DNA from: Piscirickettsiaceae bacterium
GTDB taxonomy: Bacteria; Pseudomonadota; Gammaproteobacteria; Thiomicrospirales; Thiomicrospiraceae
DNA: 8,226 bases
Direction: 5' to 3'
NCBI GenBank assembly: GCA_027019045.1
Contig: JALUXI010000225.1
Location: 1-8,226, forward strand
Made by a program: the position numbers and the translations under genes. The notes beneath the pieces are model-generated. The model was not told where the DNA came from, ran no database searches, and worked only from the letters and a program-made list of their open reading frames with translations. This document shows, piece after piece, positions 1 to 6,525 of this stretch. Every line of letters starts with the position of its first letter. Position 1 is the first letter of the stretch.

Positions 1-585
1 TGCGGCATCTTCCACCACGGGGATCTGATATTGGTGACACAGCTCAACAATTCGTTCAATTTCACACGGCATCCCCAGTGTGTGCATCGGTACACAGGCG
101 GCGATTCTTTTACCCGTTTGCTTGTCAAAACAGCCCGCTGCTTGCTGCTCGGTTTGGGTTTGCAAATAGGTTTCCAGTGCCGCCGCACTTAGCCCTAACG
201 AGGTTTTATCTACATCTAAAAACAGCGGCTCGGCACAGAGCTGGGCAATGGCATTGGCGGTGGCGACAAAGGTGAGAGATTGCGTCAGTACCAACTCATT
301 CGGCTTAACCCCCACCACTCGCAAAGCCAGCATCAGTCCTGCTGTGCCATTGACCACTGCCACCCCCTGTTTTGCCCCCACAAAGTCCGCTACCTGCTGT
401 TCAAACTGAATGACATATTCGCCAACAGACGAAACAAAAGTGGAGTCAACACATTCAGCCACCAACCGCTTTTCCTGCTCATTAAAACAGGGGGCATGCA
501 AGGGAATCAGTCTTTCAGGCTCCACTCCGTAATAATCTCGAATGTTCCTTTGTAGAGAAGACAACAGTTCAGACGGTGTACTCAT
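1..585 (-). CDS. legC: LegC-family PLP-dependent sugar aminotransferase (3' end beyond window)
   Basis: This is the first 195 residues of a DegT/DnrJ/EryC1/StrS-family aminotransferase; the frame stays open to the window edge. Family members transfer an amino group from glutamate to the 4-keto group of a nucleotide-linked 6-deoxy sugar, in the cytoplasm. Visible features are the LIPLHAP segment (26-32), STFVSSVGEYV (48-58), the phosphate-binding NGTAG (79-83), the TFVAT segment (105-109), the GCFDKQTGKRIAACVPMHT block (151-169) and VVEDAA at the very end. Asp193 there is the expected partner of the PLP pyridine nitrogen. The Schiff-base lysine lies beyond the window. This arrangement is typical of LegC, which acts after LegB in legionaminic-acid synthesis; PseC- or PglE-like relatives are the main alternative. 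The ATG at 585 is 23 bp after the toxin stop, with GTGGTGG upstream as a modest ribosome site. A hand count gives about 52% G+C over 1-540, well above the neighbouring toxin-antitoxin genes. Confidence 0.9.
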   Translation of the reverse strand, partial: MSTPSELLSSLQRNIRDYYGVEPERLIPLHAPCFNEQEKRLVAECVDSTFVSSVGEYVIQFEQQVADFVGAKQGVAVVNGTAGLMLALRVVGVKPNELVLTQSLTFVATANAIAQLCAEPLFLDVDKTSLGLSAAALETYLQTQTEQQAAGCFDKQTGKRIAACVPMHTLGMPCEIERIVELCHQYQIPVVEDAA

Positions 586-608
586 TGATAACCACCACTT
601 TTCAGAAT

Positions 609-926
609 CTAAATCATTTCTTGAATGATATTTTGAAATTTTTCTTCGCTCAGCTGACCGACTGTCTTTTCAATGAGCGAGTAATGAGCAGCAAAAACTT
701 TACTAGGGCGAATATAACTGGTTAAAGACAACCCCCCTTCACAAAAATCTTGCTTTGAAAGCAAAATACCGTGAGGGTCTTGATGGGCTTTACTGGTAAT
801 CTGACATAACCACCAATCTTCCTGATTTGCCTGAGCGACAACCACAGCAGGTCGAAGTTTAAAATCTGATAAATCTGAAAACGGAAATCTAACAAAAATG
901 ACTTGCTTTATTGATATGCTTTCCAT
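609..926 (-). CDS. MazF/PemK-type toxin (probable endoribonuclease)
   Basis: A 105-residue protein with the layout of the MazF/PemK toxin family. It has an N-terminal beta strand and loop (VIFVRFPFSDLSDFKLRPAV, 9-28), a second conserved strand (WLCQITSK, 39-46) and a third block (SLTSYIRPSKVF, 67-78). Arg25 and Thr44 sit where the conserved Arg/Thr pair of MazF ribonucleases is found. The family cleaves RNA, often mRNA, when freed from its antitoxin; activity and sequence specificity here are inferred only. The ATG start overlaps the 3' end of the antitoxin gene by 19 bp and uses GAGGAAG inside that gene as its ribosome site, implying translational coupling. The stop is TAG at 609-611 and legC follows after 23 bp. 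The pair is intact, with no frameshift. Family assignment is good; active toxicity is not shown. Confidence 0.85.
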   Translation of the reverse strand: MESISIKQVIFVRFPFSDLSDFKLRPAVVVAQANQEDWWLCQITSKAHQDPHGILLSKQDFCEGGLSLTSYIRPSKVFAAHYSLIEKTVGQLSEEKFQNIIQEMI

Positions 927-1126
927 GCTTCCTCTTCATCTTCATTAAGCCAGTCACTTAAAGCTCGCTCACTTAACAATGCAGTTTCATACTTGCTCTG
1001 CTCAATCTGTCTTGTATACTTAGCAAATAAAAAATCTAAGTAATCTGCCACCTCCTGCTGCATTGAAACAGGCAATTGTGACAATTTCTCTTCCATTTTT
1101 ACCTTGATTTCTTGATCTATTGCCAT
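908..1126 (-). CDS. DUF2281-type antitoxin partner of the MazF/PemK toxin
   Basis: A 72-residue acidic protein resembling the DUF2281 antitoxin family. The family signature is a helix with LPVSMQQEVADYLDFL at 18-33 and a C-terminal LSERALSDWLNEDEEEAW at 51-68, a segment that probably wraps the toxin. I place the start at the ATG at 1126 because AAGGGAG lies at a good distance upstream. An in-frame TTG at 1147 would add seven residues but has no comparable ribosome site. The gene precedes and overlaps the toxin gene, the usual antitoxin-first order. It starts 27 bp after the legB stop. A perfect TATAAT (complement of 1160-1165) lies across the last legB codons and could serve as its own -10 element, but no convincing -35 box stands behind it. 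The two-gene cassette counts to roughly 37% G+C. Confidence 0.83.
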   Translation of the reverse strand: MAIDQEIKVKMEEKLSQLPVSMQQEVADYLDFLFAKYTRQIEQSKYETALLSERALSDWLNEDEEEAWKAYQ

Positions 1127-1153
1127 TTTGACTCCCTTGACTTTCAAATTATT

Positions 1154-2155
1154 CTACACATTATATTGACTGGCTTTATACTGCTTTAGATGTTCTGGTT
1201 GGGTAAACCAGTGGATGGTTTCTTTGAGGCCTTGTTCTAGTGAGTATTGGGGTTGCCAGCCTGTGAGGTGTTTGATTTTTTGATTATCACCCCAGAGCCG
1301 GAAGACTTCGGAATCTTTGGGTCTGAGCCTTTGCGGGTCGGTGATAAATTCGACATCTGCATCCATCAGCTGTTTAATCAATTCCAGCGTATCTTGCACT
1401 GAAATTTCATAGTTGGAGCTGATATTGACGGTTTCGCCAATGGTATTTTCATTTGCCATCAATGCCATCATCCCCTGACAAGTATCCAAGACAAAATTGA
1501 AATCCCGTGTGGGCGAAGTATCGCCTAGTTGAATCTGTTTCATGCCGTTGGCAATCTGAGTAATAATAGTTGGAATCACCGCTCTTGCTGACTGTCTGGG
1601 GCCATAGGTATTAAAAGGTCGGGCAATGGTGACAGGCGTTTCAAAGGCGTTAAAATAGCTCATCGCCATCGAATCCGCACCGATTTTACTGGCACTGTAA
1701 GGAGACTGCGGCTGAAGAGGGTGCTGTTCATCAATGGGGACATATTGGGCAGTACCATAGACTTCAGAGGTGGAGGTGTGCATAAACCGCCGTACCTGCT
1801 GGTCTTTTGCCGCCTGCACCATATTTAAGGTGCCATTCACATTGGTTTCGACATAGGAGTTGGGCGCAAGATAGGAGTAAGGAATGGCGATTAAAGCCGC
1901 CAAATGAAACACCGTATCAATCCCTTCACACAACCCTTGGCAAAAAAAAGGGTCTCGCACATCCCCACTGACAATCTCCATCTGAGAGGCATACGGCGAA
2001 TGATCTAACCAGCCCCAGCTATTAAAGGAGTTATAGAGCGTTAATGCCCGCACCTTTGCCCCTGCTTGGGCAAGCTGTTCCGCTAAATGTGAACCAATAA
2101 ATCCATCTGCCCCTGTGACCAATACGGAGCGATCCTGCCAATAGCCGCTTTCCAT
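1154..2155 (-). CDS. legB: LegB-type NAD-dependent sugar-nucleotide 4,6-dehydratase
   Basis: A 333-residue extended short-chain dehydrogenase/reductase. The Rossmann dinucleotide site is TGADGFIG (14-21), followed by GDVRD (64-68), HLAA (84-87) and the active site: TSTSEVYG (127-134, catalytic Thr129 and Glu131) and YSASK (Tyr153, Lys157). ARPFNTYGPRQ (178-188) is the substrate-side motif of this group. Such enzymes oxidise the sugar at C4, eliminate water across C5-C6 and reduce C6, giving a 4-keto-6-deoxy nucleotide sugar. The sequence fits LegB, which acts on nucleotide-linked N-acetylglucosamine at the start of legionaminic-acid synthesis, and a legC-type aminotransferase gene lies two genes downstream. 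A dTDP-glucose or GDP-mannose dehydratase is less likely given that partner. The ATG is only 6 bp after the transglycosylase stop, so the two are probably co-transcribed. The protein is full length with both ends intact. Confidence 0.88.
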   Translation of the reverse strand: MESGYWQDRSVLVTGADGFIGSHLAEQLAQAGAKVRALTLYNSFNSWGWLDHSPYASQMEIVSGDVRDPFFCQGLCEGIDTVFHLAALIAIPYSYLAPNSYVETNVNGTLNMVQAAKDQQVRRFMHTSTSEVYGTAQYVPIDEQHPLQPQSPYSASKIGADSMAMSYFNAFETPVTIARPFNTYGPRQSARAVIPTIITQIANGMKQIQLGDTSPTRDFNFVLDTCQGMMALMANENTIGETVNISSNYEISVQDTLELIKQLMDADVEFITDPQRLRPKDSEVFRLWGDNQKIKHLTGWQPQYSLEQGLKETIHWFTQPEHLKQYKASQYNV

Positions 2156-2161
2156 TCTGTT

Positions 2162-3385
2162 TTATCCCAAAATCTGTTGATATTTGCGTTCCGCCCGCAA
2201 TACTTTTTCGACATAAGCTCGGGTTTCTGCAGATTGATGCTGTTGTCGTAGTTTGCGATAAATTTGCTTAGGATTCAATCTATTTATGCGTTCAATGGCC
2301 GATTCTTTATCCTTGCCAAACAGTTTAAGGACGGTTGAAAGCCCTCCATTATAGGCAGCAATGGCTAATATTTTTTTGCTAATTCGATTCCGAATCTGTG
2401 AAAGGTATTCATTTTGCAGCAATCCCAAATAGGCGGTTCCCATGCGGATATTATTTTTAGAGTCAAACAGCACCTCAGCCTCGGGCACCCCTTCTTTAAA
2501 ATCAATGTGACGATAGACATCTTGCCCTGCTGATGCAGGTTTAATTTGCATCAAGCCCAAGGCTTTTGAACCGCTGACGGCTTTAGGATTAAAGCCACTT
2601 TCGGTCTCCATAATCGCAAACACCAAGGCGGGGTTAACCGAAAACTGATCCGCATACTCATCTACCCAGTGTTGATACTGGTGGATGGGATCACTAATAG
2701 ATTGCTTTTTCATCGGTAAAGACAAAACTAAATGATTGGTTAACTCTTTTGCTTCATGCAGATAGGCTTCAGGATGGGCTAAGATGTGGTTTACAAAACG
2801 ATACACATCCGAAGGGTACCGCATCGGCTTGCCTTCCTGATTCAACACCTTGCCATAAAAGAAAGGCACCTTGTGTGACTGAATCGGTGCTTTTGAAAAC
2901 AGTTGTTCTTCTGGAATGAGACGGTCGCTTAACAACAGGCGGGTTAAAGCTCTTTTTAAATTAGCTTGCGTGGTTAAAGATTTTGGCAATACCAAACGCA
3001 GTTGATTGCCAATCACTTGATAATGTGCATCTAAGGTGCTGTGATTTGTTGGTTGAGAATACGAAACATGCTTGATGTGCAGCTTGTGCAATGCTTGAAC
3101 ACTTCTGGACTGGGGATTTTGGAATTTTTTTGTTTTTTTGGGAGATTTTGTTTGCTCAGTTTCAGGTTCATCAACCGCTTGTGTTCTGTCCCCTGTCGTG
3201 ACCATTTTTAAAGTTGCCTCAGCTGGCTGTTCAGATAAAAGTAGTTGTTTTTCTTGAGGTGATACCTGTTCTGTCACTTGAGCATGATCTTGCAGAACAG
3301 CAGCCGTCCCCAATATGCCCACACTGGCGGCAATCACGACCGCCAATGCAATCAAGAAGTTGTAAAAGAATTGATGTATTGCCAT
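2162..3385 (-). CDS. MltC-type membrane-anchored lytic transglycosylase
   Basis: A 407-residue protein with a C-terminal SLT (lysozyme-fold) domain. Motifs in order are METESGFNP (259-267, catalytic Glu262), KALGLMQIKPASAGQDV (274-290), a GTAYL segment (316-320), AAYNGG (343-348) and SAETRAYVEKV (385-395). The order and spacing are closest to MltC among the family 1 transglycosylases, which cleave murein to 1,6-anhydro products. The N-terminus (about 6-32) is one hydrophobic segment without a lipobox cysteine, so it is probably an inner-membrane anchor or uncleaved signal rather than a lipoprotein. A low-complexity, lysine-rich linker (about 80-95) follows. I chose the ATG at 3385, which has AGGCAGG upstream. 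A GTG at 3442 would extend the frame 19 codons, but it lies inside the palindromic element and has no ribosome site. Position after flgIJKL, a sigma-54-like promoter and a muramidase-less FlgJ all suggest a flagellar role; that role is inferred. Confidence 0.88.
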   Translation of the reverse strand: MAIHQFFYNFLIALAVVIAASVGILGTAAVLQDHAQVTEQVSPQEKQLLLSEQPAEATLKMVTTGDRTQAVDEPETEQTKSPKKTKKFQNPQSRSVQALHKLHIKHVSYSQPTNHSTLDAHYQVIGNQLRLVLPKSLTTQANLKRALTRLLLSDRLIPEEQLFSKAPIQSHKVPFFYGKVLNQEGKPMRYPSDVYRFVNHILAHPEAYLHEAKELTNHLVLSLPMKKQSISDPIHQYQHWVDEYADQFSVNPALVFAIMETESGFNPKAVSGSKALGLMQIKPASAGQDVYRHIDFKEGVPEAEVLFDSKNNIRMGTAYLGLLQNEYLSQIRNRISKKILAIAAYNGGLSTVLKLFGKDKESAIERINRLNPKQIYRKLRQQHQSAETRAYVEKVLRAERKYQQILG

Positions 3386-3415
3386 CTTGCCTGCCTCTGC
3401 TAAAACCGAATAATA

Positions 3416-3577
3416 TGAGAGCTTTGCACGAGATGGCTTCACGGATAAAAAAGGCTAAAATTCCCCGACTCTTCGTTGAAAAACTTGGCAATAGCTAGCT
3501 ATTACCTGCGTTTTCCGCCTCGATTCGAGAAATTTTATCTCTTTTTTCTCTCGCGTCCCACTCGTACAAAGCTCTCA
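3416..3577. mobile_element. 162-bp MITE-like palindromic element
   Basis: The ends are inverted repeats, TGAGAGCTTTGCACGAG at 3416-3432 and its complement at 3561-3577, matching at 16 of 17 positions. A perfect 14-bp palindrome, AATAGCTAGCTATT at 3490-3503, lies exactly at the midpoint (3496.5). Between ends and centre the two halves remain alignable with gaps: for example CTTTGYACGAG, then ACG, GATAAAA, AAAATT and GAAAA blocks recur in inverted order. There is no transposase and no meaningful reading frame. These traits fit a small non-autonomous element (MITE). I could not find a convincing target-site duplication, so it may be old, or a structural repeat not moved by transposition. It fills most of the flgL-transglycosylase gap and would form a long hairpin in RNA. 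Confidence 0.72.
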
Positions 3578-3587
3578 ATCTATTTAA

Positions 3588-3603
3588 AGCAAAGGCAGTG
3601 CCA
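3588..3603 (-). promoter_or_regulatory. Sigma-54 (-24/-12) promoter for the transglycosylase-leg operon
   Basis: Read on the minus strand the site is TGGCACTGCCTTTGCT. It matches the sigma-54 consensus TGGCACG-N4-TTGCW at every specified position except the seventh (T for G), with correct GG-to-GC spacing. Counting from -24 (3601) and -12 (3589), transcription should start at 3577, the outermost base of the palindromic element, leaving a 192-nt leader before the ATG at 3385. It lies 24 bp past the flgL stop codon. Sigma-54 promoters with an enhancer-binding activator are the usual middle-class flagellar promoters in polar gammaproteobacteria. No activator site was identified. Confidence 0.68.
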
Positions 3604-3626
3604 AGTTTTTTGTCAAAAAAATGACG

Positions 3627-4646
3627 CTATCGGATATAGTTAAATAGTGACATTTTTTGAACTTTAGAGAAAATCTGCTGCGCCATCTGAAGCGCATTTT
3701 GTTTTTTGGTAAAGTCGGCAATGCCTTGAACCACATCCATCTCTTCAATCTTGGAACGCCGTTCATCAAGTGACATTTTGAAGGACTGACCTGCATCTTT
3801 TTGGGTTTGAATACGATTTTGTCGTCCACCAATTTCAGCCATGACACCTGACATATGATCTAACGCTTTAGTAAAATCTGATGCAATGTCTGGTGGGGGC
3901 TGCTGTCCTTTATCCAGATAATCCTTCAATTGAATCATCACATTCAATACATTCTTATCAACACCCGCTGGCAATGAAGTAGCCGTTGGGACATCAAAGA
4001 CCTTCGCACCATTATCCGTCGTCCTTACTCGTGCAGGATCCCCCTTGTCATCTGGGGCAACTTGGTTATTTGCATCAAAACCAATTTGTACAAACCGTGC
4101 GCCATAATTCGCTTTTTGGTCATAGTTTGCCCCAGCATTAGTCGAACCAATATAAGCCGTATACCTACTCCCATTAGAAAGGGGGGCATTGACTGTATCA
4201 TCTACAAACGCAGCAGAAACATTGACATTATTACCTGCAAACAATAACTCTTTTTCAGGATTTTTACTATTCATCACATTTCGTATATGCTCAATCAACT
4301 GCCCTATTTCTGCACCCGTTGCTTTACGGTTTGCAGGATTGTAACTATCGTTCATCATCTGGATAGTCAACTCTCTTGCTCGCTGAACACCATCAATCAC
4401 TGTTTGGATCTGCGTCTCTTCCAATCCTAACTGAGACTTTGCATAGTCTCCATTTTTCTTATAGGTTTCAATTTGAGAAATGGTTTTTTTCAGGTTATGC
4501 ACCTGATTCATACCCACAGGATCATCACTGGGTTTATTGATGCGTTTCCCTGTGCTCATTTTTTCTTGAATGGCTAAAATATCAGATTGATGCTTCTGAA
4601 TCGCATCAATCCCTTGATTATGAAATTGATTAGTTGAAACTCTCAT
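3627..4646 (-). CDS. flgL: Flagellar hook-filament junction protein FlgL (HAP3)
   Basis: A 339-residue flagellin-like protein that joins the hook, via FlgK, to the first flagellin subunits; it is exported by the flagellar type III apparatus. The N-terminal flagellin-type coiled coil is clear: MRVSTNQFHNQGIDAIQKH (1-19), then EKMSTGKRINKPSDDPVGM (28-46) and LGLEETQIQTVIDGVQRAREL (73-93). The C-terminal helix ends in QMAQQIFSKVQKMSLFNYIR, a typical FlgL terminus. The middle is variable, as in the family. Length is slightly above the E. coli protein (317). The ATG at 4646 is 4 bp after the flgK stop, and its ribosome site (AGAGGA) is inside the flgK 3' end, so the two are translationally linked. 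It appears to be the last gene of the flgIJKL group; only a weak 4-bp stem with a T-run follows the stop, not a convincing terminator. Confidence 0.95.
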   Translation of the reverse strand: MRVSTNQFHNQGIDAIQKHQSDILAIQEKMSTGKRINKPSDDPVGMNQVHNLKKTISQIETYKKNGDYAKSQLGLEETQIQTVIDGVQRARELTIQMMNDSYNPANRKATGAEIGQLIEHIRNVMNSKNPEKELLFAGNNVNVSAAFVDDTVNAPLSNGSRYTAYIGSTNAGANYDQKANYGARFVQIGFDANNQVAPDDKGDPARVRTTDNGAKVFDVPTATSLPAGVDKNVLNVMIQLKDYLDKGQQPPPDIASDFTKALDHMSGVMAEIGGRQNRIQTQKDAGQSFKMSLDERRSKIEEMDVVQGIADFTKKQNALQMAQQIFSKVQKMSLFNYIR

Positions 4647-4650
4647 CTTG

Positions 4651-6501
4651 CTATCCTCTTAAAGCCCCCATCATCGTAGTAAACATCTTCTGAGCAGTTT
4701 GGATAATTTGCGCTGAAGCTTGATACGCTTGCTGATATTTCAACAAGTTTGCAGCCTCTTCATCCAAATTCACGCCAGAAAGACTCTCAATACGATTCGT
4801 CACCTGCTGTAACACATTCGTTTGTGCTTGACGCTGAATATCTGTTCCACTGACATACAATCCGACATTCACTGACATTTTAGAGTAGCCTCCCAACAAA
4901 GTTTCACTCGGATTACCTGCTGTATCCGAATACAACAACTTCTTTGATGCTAAACTTGCCATATTGGCCATATTCACATTATCGCCATAAGCGGCCGCAG
5001 CAGGAACTTCATCTAACAAAGAACCATTATTATTGGTATCAACTGGCGACTGTCCCCTTGTCGCAATCTTATTAGGATCTTGTAATGTTTTCTTAAACTG
5101 CTGAAGAATATCTTGATGGGGTTTCACAATAAAACTATCGCCATCACTCAGTGCACTGGTATTTCTAAAATCAAACTTCAAACCTTCAACATTTGCCTGG
5201 GCGCCATTTACCACGGTGATTTGAGCACCTGTATTGTCTAAAACAGGTTGACCTGTTTGATGGTCGTAAAATGCAAAATCATTGGTTCCCGCACGATATT
5301 TTAGCTCATACTCTCTTGCGGTAAAATGTCCAATCTCTGTTAATGCATTTTTAAAATCTGTCTGTTTAGCACCATAGGTAGCTGGTTGAGAAGAAGGGGG
5401 TAAATAAGGTGGTTGAGGGTTAGCAGATGCAAAATTAGGGTCAAAACTGACTTTAATATTCGTGCCATCTTCTGCACCTGTATTATGAATATTTTTCATT
5501 GCATTTGTGGCTAAAGGCGCAAAAAAGTTATCCCCCGCATTACCATTCAAATCCCAGCCTTGATAGTGTTGCCAGTTGGTAGAAGCCACAATTCCATTCA
5601 GTGTCACACCCAACTCATTCTGCGCCTTATCCAACATATTCTTACGGAAATCCAATACCCCGCCTAACTGTCCACCATGAATAAAGTCACTGATTTTTTT
5701 ACTTTCCCCGCTGATATTCATAAATACTTCTGTACGACTTTCATTAGGAAAATCACTGCGTTTGGCCACCAACTTGGTCAGTGTATTATCACTAATCAAA
5801 GGCAACCGTCCATTTGCTGTATGAATATCCACCCTGCCATTTTTTTGTCGATACGGTTTAATATCAATATAAGTACTTAAATCCTTAATCGCCTTTTCTC
5901 GTCGATCCAACAAATCATTCGGTGGCTGACTGCCTGATGATAAAGCTCTTTCTACCTGCTTATTGATCGTATAAATTGTATCAAGCTGCTGGTTAATACT
6001 CGTAACAGTATCTTCTATTTGCTTATTCGTCTGTTGTTGAGTATCTTTGAGAATGCTTGCCAGGTTACTGATATGACTTTCTAAATTGCCTGACTCATCC
6101 AAAAGTAAGCGGCGATTCGTATTTGTGGTCGGATCATTGGATAAATTTTGCATCGCATCATAAAAGCGCTGCATAAACTGCTGAACCCCTTGATCATTAG
6201 AGGCGACAATTCCTTCCACTTGTTTAGACAACTTGAACTGTTGATCATAGCGTTGATTGGTGGCATTTGAGGCAATCAGTTGATTTTGTAAATAGTCTGC
6301 ATAAATACGATTGACCGTTTGGACTTGTGCGCCTCCCCCTAAAAATCCTGTGCCATTGATTTGAGGATTATTACTGACAATTTCTGCACGCTGACGATGA
6401 TAGCCAGCCGTCCCCACATTGGCGACATTATGACTGGTCACTTCGATGGCTTTTTTATAAGCGCCTGAAGCAAGGCTCCCAATCGTTAACATATCTGCCA
6501 T
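4651..6501 (-). CDS. flgK: Flagellar hook-associated protein FlgK (HAP1)
   Basis: A 616-residue hook-associated protein that sits on the distal hook and carries FlgL. It is secreted by the flagellar type III system and so has no Sec signal. The N-terminal rod/hook family motif is visible as LASGAYKKAIEVTSHNVANV plus GTAGYHRQRAEI (10-42). The C-terminal family motif is NLDEEAANLLKYQQAYQASAQ (about 575-595), ending QKMFTTMMGALRG. Between them lie the FlgK-specific helical region (about 90-200) and a large variable domain, making the protein longer than E. coli FlgK (547). The ATG at 6501 has AAAGGA at good spacing. It starts 24 bp after flgJ and its stop is 4 bp before flgL. No frameshift or truncation was seen. 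Confidence 0.96.
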   Translation of the reverse strand: MADMLTIGSLASGAYKKAIEVTSHNVANVGTAGYHRQRAEIVSNNPQINGTGFLGGGAQVQTVNRIYADYLQNQLIASNATNQRYDQQFKLSKQVEGIVASNDQGVQQFMQRFYDAMQNLSNDPTTNTNRRLLLDESGNLESHISNLASILKDTQQQTNKQIEDTVTSINQQLDTIYTINKQVERALSSGSQPPNDLLDRREKAIKDLSTYIDIKPYRQKNGRVDIHTANGRLPLISDNTLTKLVAKRSDFPNESRTEVFMNISGESKKISDFIHGGQLGGVLDFRKNMLDKAQNELGVTLNGIVASTNWQHYQGWDLNGNAGDNFFAPLATNAMKNIHNTGAEDGTNIKVSFDPNFASANPQPPYLPPSSQPATYGAKQTDFKNALTEIGHFTAREYELKYRAGTNDFAFYDHQTGQPVLDNTGAQITVVNGAQANVEGLKFDFRNTSALSDGDSFIVKPHQDILQQFKKTLQDPNKIATRGQSPVDTNNNGSLLDEVPAAAAYGDNVNMANMASLASKKLLYSDTAGNPSETLLGGYSKMSVNVGLYVSGTDIQRQAQTNVLQQVTNRIESLSGVNLDEEAANLLKYQQAYQASAQIIQTAQKMFTTMMGALRG

Positions 6502-6525
6502 TTTTCAATCCTTTTCTTTTCTGCT

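Noticed and set aside
78..555. Plus-strand open frames opposite legC
   Set aside because: They are antisense to a strongly conserved aminotransferase and are rich in His, Arg and Cys, as expected for shadow frames.
1127..1147. TTG start at 1147 for the antitoxin
   Set aside because: The ATG at 1126 has AAGGGAG at proper spacing, and that site lies inside the would-be extension.
1160..1165. Perfect TATAAT ahead of the antitoxin as a sigma-70 promoter
   Set aside because: It is made of the last legB codons and no recognisable -35 hexamer lies 16-18 bp upstream; kept only as a possibility in the toxin-antitoxin finding.
3386..3442. GTG start at 3442 extending the transglycosylase by 19 residues
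   Set aside because: It lies inside the palindromic element and has no ribosome site, while the ATG at 3385 has AGGCAGG and begins directly with the membrane segment.
3214..3498. Small reading frames on both strands across the palindromic element
   Set aside because: They overlap the transglycosylase N-terminus or the repeat itself, and have no ribosome site or family likeness.
3406..3587. Target-site duplication flanking the palindromic element
   Set aside because: Several boundary choices were compared (flanks such as AATA left and ATCT right) and none gives a matching direct repeat.
3605..3640. Rho-independent terminator after flgL
   Set aside because: Only a 4-bp CTAT/ATAG stem and GTCA/TGAC around a T-run are visible; too weak to call.
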